Shown piece by piece: positions 34,365-42,452 of a DNA stretch of 64,000 nt. Both the position numbers and the translations under genes were made by a program. This DNA comes from Gp6-AA40 sp035492455 (lineage in GTDB: Bacteria > Acidobacteriota > Vicinamibacteria > Vicinamibacterales > UBA2999). The stretch is taken from the NCBI GenBank assembly GCA_035492455.1, contig DATJJE010000063.1:57475-121474 (forward strand), read 5' to 3'. Numbering within the stretch: the stretch's first letter is position 1; each line of letters opens with the position of its first letter. The notes beneath the pieces are model-generated. The model was not told the DNA's origin, searched no databases, and saw nothing but the letters and a program-made list of their open reading frames with translations.

Positions 34365-34946
34365 GTGGCCGTGCAACGAACCGACGCCGACCTGGCACAG
34401 GATGCCCTTGCCGGCTCTGAAGCCGCGTACCGCGAACTCGTCACGCGGTACGCGACGCCCGCGGTCAATTTCGTCCACCGCATCGTTCGCGACCGCGGGC
34501 TGGCCGAGGACCTCGCGCAGGAAGGCTTTCTGCGCGTCTACCAGCGCCTTCACACCTACGACCCCGACCGCAAGTTCTCGAGCTGGTTCTTTCAGGTCCT
34601 CCGAAACATCACCATCGATTACCTGCGGGTGAATCGCGTACCGACGGCCTCACTGGACGAGCTCCAGGAGGAGGGCAACCGCGGAGCCTCCGTCGACCGG
34701 GAGAGCGTATCCCCCGAGGAGGCAGCCGAACAGGGAGAGCTGGCTATTGCGATGGCGGCGGCGCTCTCGCGAATCCGCCCCGAATACCGCGAATGTGTGG
34801 TCCTGCGCTATCAGGAGGGGCTGACGCATCCGGAAATCGCCGAGATTCTGGGACTTCCTGCCGGGACGGTGAAGACGCATCTCCATCGCGCACGGAAGGA
34901 GCTGGCGGACATCCTCGCCGAGTCGGGCTGGAAAACCAATGTTTGA
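34365..34946 (+). CDS. ECF-type RNA polymerase sigma factor
   Basis: A 193-residue sigma factor with regions 2 and 4 only. Region 2 is GLAEDLAQEGFLRVYQRLH with KFSSWFFQVLRNITIDYLR; region 4 is PEYRECVVLRYQEGLTHPEI with EILGLPAGTVKTHLHRARKEL forming the helix-turn-helix. The GTG start at 34365 or the one at 34371 may be used; TATAGC at 34357-34362 is so close that a leaderless start at 34371 is possible. The next gene probably encodes its membrane anti-sigma partner. Confidence 0.9.
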   Translation: MAVQRTDADLAQDALAGSEAAYRELVTRYATPAVNFVHRIVRDRGLAEDLAQEGFLRVYQRLHTYDPDRKFSSWFFQVLRNITIDYLRVNRVPTASLDELQEEGNRGASVDRESVSPEEAAEQGELAIAMAAALSRIRPEYRECVVLRYQEGLTHPEIAEILGLPAGTVKTHLHRARKELADILAESGWKTNV

Positions 34947-34972
34947 AACCATTTGGACGGAGGCTCCGTAAC

Positions 34973-35500
34973 GTGAGCAGGGATAGCAGAGGCCCGCATA
35001 TGGACCGGAAGCAACTGGAGCGCTGGCTGGCGGAAGAAGCAAATGGCCACGACGAAGCGGCCGACGCCGCCTTTGCGCACCTGTTTGCCGCGGTCCCAAG
35101 AATTGAGCCGACTGCCGCATTTGTGGAGCACGCCGTCGCGTCGGCGGTCCGCTGGCGCGCACGGCGACGCCGGCTGATGGCGATCGCCTGGGCGGCTGTC
35201 GTGCTGCTGGTGACGATTGGATCGATCGCCGCGTACTACGCGTCGCCCCGCCTCGCCTCGGCCGCAATCAAGGCGGTCACGTTTGCCAGCGGCCACGTCA
35301 TTCCGTGGATGGTGGCGTACACCAAGGTGGCGATGGAGTGGTGGTTGACGCTTGGCCGCGTCGGCACGGTCATCGTCTCGGCCGTGATGACGCCGGGACG
35401 CGCGGTTGCGATTGTCGGGGTCGAGCTGGTCGGAATTCTCGCGTTGTTCGCGCTGCTGCGGGTCGCCGGCGCGGGACGCCTCGGAGATGCACAGGTATGA
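34973..35500 (+). CDS. Membrane protein, probable anti-sigma partner of the ECF sigma factor
   Basis: A 175-residue protein with a soluble N-terminal helical part (QLERWLAEEANGHDEAADAA), one membrane helix at about residues 70-92 (LMAIAWAAVVLLVTIGSIAA) and a second near the C-terminus (VGVELVGILALFALLRVAG). The zinc HxxxCxxC motif of ZAS anti-sigma factors is absent. Position immediately after the sigma gene and the topology suggest anti-sigma function (inference). GTG 34973 follows GGAGG (34959-34963) by nine bases. It overlaps the next gene by four bases (ATGA). Confidence 0.6.
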   Translation: MSRDSRGPHMDRKQLERWLAEEANGHDEAADAAFAHLFAAVPRIEPTAAFVEHAVASAVRWRARRRRLMAIAWAAVVLLVTIGSIAAYYASPRLASAAIKAVTFASGHVIPWMVAYTKVAMEWWLTLGRVGTVIVSAVMTPGRAVAIVGVELVGILALFALLRVAGAGRLGDAQV

Positions 35501-36846
35501 GGAAGCAGCTTATTTGCGCGTTTGCGGTGCTGACCATCGCTCTCATTGCGCGCACGGCGTATATCGTTCACGCGCAGACAGCGACGGCAGCGGAGTTACG
35601 CACCGCGATATCGAAGAACTACGACATCGTCCCGCTGCAGCAAGGCGTCGCGCTCGTGCCGAAAACCCCGAACCCGCGGGTGCGGATGATTCAGGTGGTG
35701 AATGGTGCGGTGTCGGTCGACGGGGACACGTTGACGGCGGCGCAGTTGCGCGACCGGATCGGCGCGGATGCGGCAACGATCGTTCAGCTGACGTATCTGA
35801 GCGCGGTGGAACAGCGGCAGCTCGCATTGCCCGAATCACCCGCAGGACAGCCAGCCGGCGCGGCGGCGCCGGAGACGCCATCGACGCCCACGCCGGCGGC
35901 GACGCCGGCGCCTGCGCCCGCCCCCGAAACGCCAACGCGCACTGTCCGGCGTGATGGTGACATCGTCCGCATCGGCGGAGGCGCTGTCACCGTCGAGGAG
36001 AACGAGCGCGTCGAAGGTGATGTGGTGGCGATCGGCGGACCCGTAACGGTGAACGGCGAGGTGACGGGCGATGTCGTCGCTGTCGGCGGCGGCCTCACGC
36101 TTGGGCCGCGCGCGGTTGTTCGCGGCGAAGTGACGTCAGTGGGAGCACCGTTGAAGCGCGATTCGCAGGCGCAGGTCTTCGGCAAGGTGAACGAGGTTGG
36201 TATTGGTTCCGACGGTCAGAGGATTCCGCGAAACTTCAACCTCGGAAACCTGATTTTCGGCACGTTCGCATCGCGAGTCGGACGCCTGACGACCACCCTG
36301 GCGCGTGTGCTGATGTTCATTCTGTTCGCGATGATTGTCACGGCGGCGGGGCAGCGTCAGGTCCAGCAGATTGCGGCGCGCATCGCTGCGGAGCCCGTGC
36401 GCGCTGGTCTGGTCGGATTGCTCGCGGAAATCCTCTTCGTGCCGGTGCTGGTCGTAACGATCGTGGCCCTGGTGATCTCGATACTCGGAATCCCGCTGCT
36501 CATCCTGGTGCCGTTCGGCATCATCCTCGTCGGAGTGGTGATGCTTGTCGGCTACACCGCGGCGGCGCACATCGCGGGCGGCTGGGCGCTCGATCGGGTC
36601 GGCCGCAGCGAGCGCAACCCGTACGTCGTCGTCGCAATCGGCATCGCGGTGATCGCCGGAATCACCCTGATCGGAAGGCTGCTCGCGCTGGCAGTTGGCG
36701 GATTCGGTGCGCCGCTCTACTTCGCAGGCTATGTGATCGAGTACCTGGCGTGGACCATCGGCTTCGGCGCCGCGATCCAGACATGGATTCAGATGCGACG
36801 CGGTCCGTCGATCCAGCCGCCGCCGACGACGGTATCGCCTGCGTAA
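35497..36846 (+). CDS. Membrane protein with polymer-forming (bactofilin-like) repeats
   Basis: A 449-residue protein. After a signal peptide or anchor (residues 1-27) comes a small domain, then a Pro/Ala/Thr-rich linker (about 115-150), then short beta repeats at about 155-215 (VVAIGGPVTVNGEVTGDVVA, VGGGLTLGPRAVVRGEVTSV), which resemble the bactofilin-type right-handed beta helix. The C-terminal half has about five membrane helices with glycine-rich spacing. It overlaps the membrane anti-sigma candidate by four bases. Likely an envelope protein made under the ECF operon; exact role unknown. Its end overlaps convergent mnmA by 58 bases. Confidence 0.7.
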   Translation: MRKQLICAFAVLTIALIARTAYIVHAQTATAAELRTAISKNYDIVPLQQGVALVPKTPNPRVRMIQVVNGAVSVDGDTLTAAQLRDRIGADAATIVQLTYLSAVEQRQLALPESPAGQPAGAAAPETPSTPTPAATPAPAPAPETPTRTVRRDGDIVRIGGGAVTVEENERVEGDVVAIGGPVTVNGEVTGDVVAVGGGLTLGPRAVVRGEVTSVGAPLKRDSQAQVFGKVNEVGIGSDGQRIPRNFNLGNLIFGTFASRVGRLTTTLARVLMFILFAMIVTAAGQRQVQQIAARIAAEPVRAGLVGLLAEILFVPVLVVTIVALVISILGIPLLILVPFGIILVGVVMLVGYTAAAHIAGGWALDRVGRSERNPYVVVAIGIAVIAGITLIGRLLALAVGGFGAPLYFAGYVIEYLAWTIGFGAAIQTWIQMRRGPSIQPPPTTVSPA

Positions 36847-37865
36847 AACACGACGGCCTGACCAGGTGTGATAGCGGGCTGGGCTTCGTCGAAGATCATC
36901 TCCGCCCGGCCATCAGGCAGCGCGCGCACGGCGCCGGCCGCTGCCTTGTGACGGTGACGAATCTGCGCGCAGACACGAATCGGCGACCGCGGCGCATCTA
37001 TCGAAACCCAATTCACCTCCGATGCCGTGAGCCGCGTCTGGTCGAGCGCATCGCGCGAGCCGACGGTCACGTTGCCGGAGTCGGCATCGATGTCGAGGAC
37101 GTAGAGCGGGATCGTCGAGGCGATGCCGAGGCCCTTCCGCTGGCCGACGGTGAAGCGATGCACGCCGCCATGCGTGCCGAGCTCGCGTCCGCTGCGATCG
37201 ACGATCGAGCCGGCACGCGCCACAGCCGGCTCCTTCCGCTCCACAAACGATGCGTAATCGCCATCCGGGATGAAGCAGATTTCCTGACTATCCGGCTTCT
37301 CGGCAACCGCAAGTCCAAGGCGACGCGCCTGCTCGCGCACCTGCGGCTTGGAGAGCGTGCCGACCGGGAACACCGCTCGCGCGAGCTGATCCTGCGTGAG
37401 TGAAAAGAGGAAGTAGGACTGATCCTTCTCCGGATCGGCACTGCGCTTCAGCAGCCAGCGTCCCTCGCGCGACTGCTCGACACGCGCGTAATGACCGGTG
37501 GCGACATATCCCGCGCCGAGACCGACGGCACGGTCGAGCAGCGTCGAAAACTTCAAATCACTATTGCAATGCGCGCAGGGGAGCGGCGTTCGGCCAGAGG
37601 CGTACTCCCGGACGAAGTTCGAGATCACCGTCTCGCGGAACTGCCGCTCGAAGTTGACGATGTAATGGGGAAAGCCCACCTTCGTCGCCACACGCCGTGC
37701 ATCGTTGAGGTCGTCAAGCGTGCAGCACGATCCCCACGTCTGCTCGCCGCCACGCTGATCGTAGAGCTGCATCGACAGACCAATGACGTCATGACCCTGC
37801 TCGGCGAGCAGGGCCGCGGCGACCGACGAGTCGACGCCTCCCGACATGGCAACTACGATCTTCAT
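36789..37865 (-). CDS. mnmA: tRNA-specific 2-thiouridylase MnmA
   Basis: A 358-residue enzyme thiolating U34 of Lys, Glu and Gln tRNAs. The PP-loop AMSGGVDSSVAAALL is at residues 6-20; the catalytic Cys residues lie in TPLPCAHCNSDLKF near 100 and in PDSQEICFIPDGDY near 200. Length is usual. It follows the cysteine desulfurase gene with a four-base overlap (ATGA), so the sulfur donor and the thiolase are co-expressed. Its 3' end overlaps the convergent membrane-protein gene by 58 bases. Confidence 0.95.
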   Translation of the reverse strand: MKIVVAMSGGVDSSVAAALLAEQGHDVIGLSMQLYDQRGGEQTWGSCCTLDDLNDARRVATKVGFPHYIVNFERQFRETVISNFVREYASGRTPLPCAHCNSDLKFSTLLDRAVGLGAGYVATGHYARVEQSREGRWLLKRSADPEKDQSYFLFSLTQDQLARAVFPVGTLSKPQVREQARRLGLAVAEKPDSQEICFIPDGDYASFVERKEPAVARAGSIVDRSGRELGTHGGVHRFTVGQRKGLGIASTIPLYVLDIDADSGNVTVGSRDALDQTRLTASEVNWVSIDAPRSPIRVCAQIRHRHKAAAGAVRALPDGRAEMIFDEAQPAITPGQAVVFYAGDTVVGGGWIDGPRRI

Positions 37866-39028
37866 GCTCTTGCTGGAGTTCGCGTCAGGCTTCGGAGCTT
37901 TTCAACTATCGCGGGCAGCACGGCGATCACGCGATCGATCTCGGCCTCGGTGTTCGCGGCCCCAAGGCTGAAGCGAATCGAATTCTGCGTGCGGTGTGCG
38001 TTGAATCCCATTGCTTTCAGCACGTGCGATGGCTCGAGCGTCCCCGACGAGCAGGCAGATCCGGTAGAGACCGCAATGCCTTCGAGATCGAGCGCAATCA
38101 GCAGCGATTCGGCTTCAACGCGATCGAAGCTGATGTTGGTCGTGTTCGGCACACGCGACTCGATGGCGCCGTTGACCGCGGTCCCGGGCACGACGCGCAG
38201 GATGCCGGCCTCGAGGCGGTCGCGCAGCGCCGCGAGGCGAAGGGCCTCTTCCGTCATCTTTGCCGCGGCCGCACGGGCGGCCACTCCCATTCCGACGATT
38301 CCGGCGACGTTTTCGGTTCCGGCGCGGCGGTTGCGCTCCTGGCGGCCGCCGGTCAGCAGCGGCAGCACCCGCACGCCGCGACGTACCCACAGCGCGCCCG
38401 CGCCTTTCGGCCCGTAGAACTTATGCGCCGACATCGAGAGCATGTCTACCCCGAGCGCCTTCACGTCGATCGCGATCTTGCCCGCCGACTGAACCGCGTC
38501 GGTGTGCAAAAGCGCGCCATGCTGGTGCGCGAGCGCCGCGAGGTCTGCGATCGGCTGAATGGTTCCGATCTCGTTATTCGCGTGCATTATCGAAACGACC
38601 GCGGTGTCGCCGGTCAGCGCCTCGTGCAGCGCCGCAGGCGAGACGATTCCGGTCTGGTCGACCGGGAGGAGCGTCGTGCGCCATCCGCGCCGGACGAGCG
38701 CCTTCAGGGTATTGAGCACCGCTTCGTGTTCGATGCTGCTCGCGATCACGTGCCGTTTTCCGGTTGCCTCGAGCGCTTCGGCCGTACCCCGGATGGCGAT
38801 GTTGTCGGCCTCCGTTCCGCCGCTGGTGAATAGCACCTCGGAGGGTTCGGCGCCGATCAGGTCCGCTACATCCGTGCGCGCCTCGTCGATGACGGATTTT
38901 GCCTGCTGCCCGAAATGGTGGACGCTCGATGGATTGCCGAACTGCTCCCGCAGCACGGCCGTCATCCGGTCTAGAACGGCCGGAAGCAGCGGCGTCGTCG
39001 CGTTGTGGTCCAGATAAATCCTCTGCAC
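37862..39028 (-). CDS. iscS: Cysteine desulfurase (NifS/IscS family)
   Basis: A 388-residue PLP enzyme that removes sulfur from cysteine to form a persulfide. It opens RIYLDHNATTPLLPAV; the PLP Lys is in SMSAHKFYGPKGAG near residue 200 and the persulfide Cys in STGSACSSGTLEPS near 325, the compact loop of IscS/NifS rather than SufS. GTG 39028 is chosen because the family begins there; the frame is open to 39103. It is upstream of mnmA, the known acceptor of IscS sulfur. The name nifS would be equally acceptable. Confidence 0.9.
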   Translation of the reverse strand: MQRIYLDHNATTPLLPAVLDRMTAVLREQFGNPSSVHHFGQQAKSVIDEARTDVADLIGAEPSEVLFTSGGTEADNIAIRGTAEALEATGKRHVIASSIEHEAVLNTLKALVRRGWRTTLLPVDQTGIVSPAALHEALTGDTAVVSIMHANNEIGTIQPIADLAALAHQHGALLHTDAVQSAGKIAIDVKALGVDMLSMSAHKFYGPKGAGALWVRRGVRVLPLLTGGRQERNRRAGTENVAGIVGMGVAARAAAAKMTEEALRLAALRDRLEAGILRVVPGTAVNGAIESRVPNTTNISFDRVEAESLLIALDLEGIAVSTGSACSSGTLEPSHVLKAMGFNAHRTQNSIRFSLGAANTEAEIDRVIAVLPAIVEKLRSLTRTPARA

Positions 39029-39060
39029 AGCCCGTATTCGAATCCTAGCATTTGCCGATA

Positions 39061-39098
39061 TACTCAGTGGGCTCCTCCCCACGGCAAAACGTTGAGTA
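39061..39098. other. Nested inverted repeats upstream of bactofilin
   Basis: TACTCA (39061-39066) pairs with TGAGTA (39093-39098), and inside it GTGGG (39067-39071) pairs with CCCAC (39078-39082). It lies in the divergent space between the desulfurase and bactofilin genes. A TATACT at 39059-39064 could be a -10 overlapping the left arm. It may be a leader fold or a protein-binding site. Confidence 0.4.
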
Positions 39099-39155
39099 AT
39101 CAAGCGGTCAGGCTCCTCGTTGTGTGTGTGGGGCTGCCATTAGTCGGAGGACCAC

Positions 39156-39689
39156 ATGTGGAAGCGCGATGAAGCGGTAAAGCCGACGGGACCGGGGACT
39201 CCGGCTCCGGCCGCACCTGTTCAGACGCAGGCGAACGCGCCGGCGCAGCCGGAATCGCGGCGGCAGCAGATGATGGAGAGAGACGTCGTGAATATCGGGA
39301 AGTCAGTGGTTATCAAGGGCGAGCTGAATGGCAGCGAGGACCTCACGATCGAGGGCCACGTCGAGGGCAAAATCGAGCTTCGCGATCACGTGCTGACGAT
39401 CGGGCCCAATGGCAAGATCAAGGCACAGGTGTTCGCCAAGGCGGTCATCGTCCTGGGTGAAGTCAACGGCAACGTGACGGCGACCGAGAAGGTCGACATC
39501 CGCGACGGCGGCTCCGTCGACGGCGATATCGTCTCGCCGCGGGTAGCCATCGCCGAGGGGGCTCATTTCCGCGGCAGCGTGGACATGCAGCGCAAGGGCC
39601 AGCCGCAGCCGGTGCAGACACAGCAGTCCCGGCCGGCGCAGCAGCCGCAGACGTCCAGCGTCACGCCGCAGGCGGCGGCAGCTCACTGA
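39156..39689 (+). CDS. Bactofilin (polymer-forming cytoskeletal protein)
   Basis: A 177-residue protein. A central beta-helix domain at about residues 45-145 (VVIKGELNGSEDLTIEGHVE, IELRDHVLTIGPNGKIKAQV, DIRDGGSVDGDIVSPRVAI) is flanked by Pro/Ala/Gln-rich disordered tails, the usual architecture of bactofilins, which polymerise into filaments that place cell-wall or polysaccharide machinery. The start ATG 39156 follows CGGAGGACC. Downstream, a 13-pair hairpin belongs to heptad array G. Confidence 0.9.
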   Translation: MWKRDEAVKPTGPGTPAPAAPVQTQANAPAQPESRRQQMMERDVVNIGKSVVIKGELNGSEDLTIEGHVEGKIELRDHVLTIGPNGKIKAQVFAKAVIVLGEVNGNVTATEKVDIRDGGSVDGDIVSPRVAIAEGAHFRGSVDMQRKGQPQPVQTQQSRPAQQPQTSSVTPQAAAAH

Positions 39690-39697
39690 CACTTGGA

Positions 39698-39738
39698 GAG
39701 TGGTTGGTAGTTCGACAACTACCAACCACCAACCAACG
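39698..39738. repeat. Heptad-phased array G with a perfect 13-pair hairpin
   Basis: Units GAGTGGT, TGGTAGT, TCGACAA, CTACCAA, CCACCAA follow in 7-base steps. GTGGTTGGTAGTT (39700-39712) and AACTACCAACCAC (39717-39729) form a perfect 13-pair stem with loop CGAC, nine bases after the bactofilin stop. It could stop or stabilise the bactofilin message; no T-run follows. Confidence 0.8.
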
Positions 39739-39755
39739 ACGGTATTATTCCGCCG

Positions 39756-40463
39756 TTGTCCCTTTCAGATCTCTTCTCCAGGAAGCGTAAAGACGAGCCT
39801 GACGCCGTCGATAGCGGCGGTGGCGACTCGCCTGTCCATCCGACCAAGGCGCTTGGCAAGTTCCTCTCGAGCCTGAACGCGACGCCGCAGCCGCTGCTGC
39901 TCGATCTCGGTCCGGTCGTCGGCACCAACGTGACGTTCTTTGGCGAGGAGCTCGGGTGCAAGATTCTCGTGGAGAACGTGTTCAAGGACATCGATCGCCA
40001 CGTGACCGAAGCCAAGCTCGAGGAGCTGCCGGCGTTCCTGTCGAAACGGTTCCCTCAGGCCGACGCCAGTGTCGACGGCATTCTCTGCTGGGACATTTTT
40101 GATTACGTGGAGTACAAGGCGGCGCAGGCGCTGGCGCGTCAGCTTGTTCGGATTCTCCGGCCCGACGGCGCATTGCTGGCGCAGTTCAGTACCACGGAGC
40201 CGAAAAACGCACCGTCCCTCTATACACGGTACGTCGTGGTCGATCGTCAGAACCTGCAGTATCGGCCATACCCAGCGGCAAGGCCGCGGCAGCGGCCGCT
40301 GGTGAACCGCGACATCCAGCGGATGTTCGAGCCGCTGCGCATCACCGAATCGTTCCTGTTGAAGAACAACCTGCGCGAGGTTCTCTTCCGCAAACCGCCA
40401 TCAGTGCCAGACCCTGCTGCGCCGACGCCGCGCAGCGAAGGCGACGCGGCGAAGGCGAGTTGA
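39756..40463 (+). CDS. SAM-methyltransferase-like protein
   Basis: A 235-residue protein with the general layout of class I methyltransferases: motif I region PQPLLLDLGPVVGTNVTFF, a second strand CKILVENVFKD and motif IV-like ASVDGILCWDIFDYVEY followed by LRPDGALLAQFS. The glycine spacing of motif I (DLGPVVGTN) is not the standard GxGxG, so activity is uncertain. The C-terminus is Pro-rich and disordered. The TTG at 39756 is the only nearby start. Its stop overlaps the start of the SAM-hydrolase family gene by four bases (TTGA). Confidence 0.65.
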   Translation: MSLSDLFSRKRKDEPDAVDSGGGDSPVHPTKALGKFLSSLNATPQPLLLDLGPVVGTNVTFFGEELGCKILVENVFKDIDRHVTEAKLEELPAFLSKRFPQADASVDGILCWDIFDYVEYKAAQALARQLVRILRPDGALLAQFSTTEPKNAPSLYTRYVVVDRQNLQYRPYPAARPRQRPLVNRDIQRMFEPLRITESFLLKNNLREVLFRKPPSVPDPAAPTPRSEGDAAKAS

Positions 40464-41266
40464 AGCCAGTAGTAGCGCTGCTGACTGATTTCGGCACGCG
40501 CGATCACTACGTCGGCGCCATGCGTGGTGTGATCCTCGGCATCTGCCCCGATGCGACCCTCGTCGACATTACGCACGACATCCCGCCGCAGGACGTCACG
40601 ACCGCCGCGCTCGAACTCGCGGCGGCGTATGGGTTCTTCCCGGCAGGCACTGTGTTCCTATGCGTCGTGGATCCGGGCGTCGGATCGTCCAGAAAGGCGC
40701 TCGCCGCCGGTGCGGGCGGTCATAGATTCGTGGCACCGGACAACGGACTCCTGTCCAGCGTGTTCAGACAGACGCCGCCGACGCGCGTCGTCGAGCTGAC
40801 CGAGCCGAAGTACGCCCGGCCGGACGTGAGCCGCACGTTCGAGGGGCGCGATCGGTTTGCGCCCGCAGCAGCATGGCTCGCGGCAGGCGTCGAGCTTACG
40901 GCGCTCGGACCATCGCTCGCGACGTGGGAGACGCTCTCCATTCCGGAGCCGCGCGAGGAGAACGGTCAGCTGGCCGGGGTGATCGTGCGCGTCGATCACT
41001 TTGGCAATCTGGTAACCAACATCGATCGTCTCAGCTTCGATCGGTGTGTGCGCGGCAGGTCATTTCAGATCGTCGTTGCGGATCGTCCGGTCGCGCGTCT
41101 TGTGTCGACCTACTCGGACGCTGACGCGGGGATCGTGTGCGCGCTTTTTGGCAGCACCGATCACCTCGAGATTGCGGTCAGCGGCGGAAGCGCTGCCGAT
41201 CGTCTGGGCCTTACACGGGGAGCGGCGGTGGTGGTACGATTCGGCGTTTCGAATGCTAAGTCTTGA
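40460..41266 (+). CDS. SAM hydroxide adenosyltransferase (DUF62 / SAM hydrolase family)
   Basis: A 268-residue enzyme of the family that cleaves S-adenosylmethionine with hydroxide to adenosine and methionine. The N-terminal signature LLTDFGTRDHYVGAMRGVIL and VDITHDIPPQDV, VDPGVGSSRKALA and APDNGLLSSVF are all present, followed by the C-terminal beta domain (VDHFGNLVTNI). The start TTG overlaps the stop of the methyltransferase-like gene (TTGA), and its end overlaps the next gene by 14 bases. Regulation of the local SAM pool is possible but unproven. Confidence 0.88.
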   Translation: MKPVVALLTDFGTRDHYVGAMRGVILGICPDATLVDITHDIPPQDVTTAALELAAAYGFFPAGTVFLCVVDPGVGSSRKALAAGAGGHRFVAPDNGLLSSVFRQTPPTRVVELTEPKYARPDVSRTFEGRDRFAPAAAWLAAGVELTALGPSLATWETLSIPEPREENGQLAGVIVRVDHFGNLVTNIDRLSFDRCVRGRSFQIVVADRPVARLVSTYSDADAGIVCALFGSTDHLEIAVSGGSAADRLGLTRGAAVVVRFGVSNAKS

Positions 41267-42452
41267 CTTGACCGAAGAGCAGCAGCTGCTCGAGCAGAGC
41301 GTGCGCGAGTGGGCGGCGCGCGCCGTGGCGCCGCGCATCCGCGAGCTCGATCGCGCGCATCAATTCGACCGCGGCATCATGCCGCAGATGGCTGACCTGG
41401 GGCTGCTGGGCATCTGCGTGCCGCAGAAGTTCGGCGGCGCGGGCATGGACTACATCTCGCTGGGCATCGCCAGCGAGGAGCTCGAATACGTCGACACCTC
41501 ACTGCGGGTGATTCTCTCGGTGCATGTCGGGCTGAATTGTCTGACGCTGCTTTCGTGGGGCACCGACGATCAGCAGCAGCGGTATCTCGTGCCGCAGGCG
41601 CAGGGCAAGAAGATTGCGACGTTCGGGCTGACTGAACCTTCGGCCGGCAGCGATGCGCGCGGCATTCAATCCGTCGCGATTAAGAAGGGCGACCGCTATG
41701 TGCTGACCGGCGAGAAGATGTGGATCTCGCTCGCCGACGTCGCCGACAACTTTCTCGTGTTCGCCTGGAGCGATCTGGAAAAGAAGAAGCAGCGCGATCC
41801 AACCGGTATCAGCGCTTTCATGGTCGAGCGCGCGTGCAAGGGTTTCTCGAGCGGTACGTTGAAGGAGAAATGGGGCATCCTCGCGGGCAACACCGGCTTC
41901 TTCAAGATGGATGACGTGGAGGTGCCGCAGGAGAATCTGGTTGGCCGCGCAGGTGAAGGTTTCAAGATTGCGATGTTCGCGCTCGATCAGGGACGCTTTA
42001 CGGTTGCGGCAGGCGCCACCGGCCTCATTCGGGCGTGCCGCGACGCGAGCGTCAGCTACGCGAAGCAGCGCAAGACCTTTGGCGTGGAAATCGGCTCACA
42101 CCAGCTCGTCAAGGAAATGATCGCGCAGATGGAGTCCGACTATCAGGCCGCCCGACTGCTGTGGATGCGCGCAGGCTGGCTCAAGAACATCGGCCGGCGC
42201 AACACGCGCGAGACTGGGCTCGCGAAATGGTTTGCGACCGTGGCCTCCGAGCGCGCCGCCGCCGACGCCGTGCAGGTCCATGGCGCCAACGGCTATTCCG
42301 ACGAGTACCCCGTCGGCAGGTTTTACCGCAATTGCAAGGGTGCAGTGATCTACGAAGGGACACGTGAGATTCACAAGCTGATGCAGGCCGATTACCTGCT
42401 TGGCTATCGGACGGACCGTCCGACCCGCTGCGAGCTACCTCCTTATGCTTGA
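41253..42452 (+). CDS. Acyl-CoA dehydrogenase (glutaryl-CoA dehydrogenase-like)
   Basis: A 399-residue FAD flavoprotein. FAD/substrate motifs are FGLTEPSAGSDARG near residue 127 and the helical C-domain has VQVHGANGYSDEYPVGRFYR and VIYEGTREIHKLMQ, whose Glu (in YEGTREIH) is the expected catalytic base, as in glutaryl-CoA and short-chain dehydrogenases. ATG 41253 is the start where family homology begins; the frame extends upstream only through the previous gene. No electron transfer flavoprotein or other beta-oxidation gene adjoins. It overlaps glpX by eight bases. Confidence 0.88.
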   Translation: MLSLDLTEEQQLLEQSVREWAARAVAPRIRELDRAHQFDRGIMPQMADLGLLGICVPQKFGGAGMDYISLGIASEELEYVDTSLRVILSVHVGLNCLTLLSWGTDDQQQRYLVPQAQGKKIATFGLTEPSAGSDARGIQSVAIKKGDRYVLTGEKMWISLADVADNFLVFAWSDLEKKKQRDPTGISAFMVERACKGFSSGTLKEKWGILAGNTGFFKMDDVEVPQENLVGRAGEGFKIAMFALDQGRFTVAAGATGLIRACRDASVSYAKQRKTFGVEIGSHQLVKEMIAQMESDYQAARLLWMRAGWLKNIGRRNTRETGLAKWFATVASERAAADAVQVHGANGYSDEYPVGRFYRNCKGAVIYEGTREIHKLMQADYLLGYRTDRPTRCELPPYA

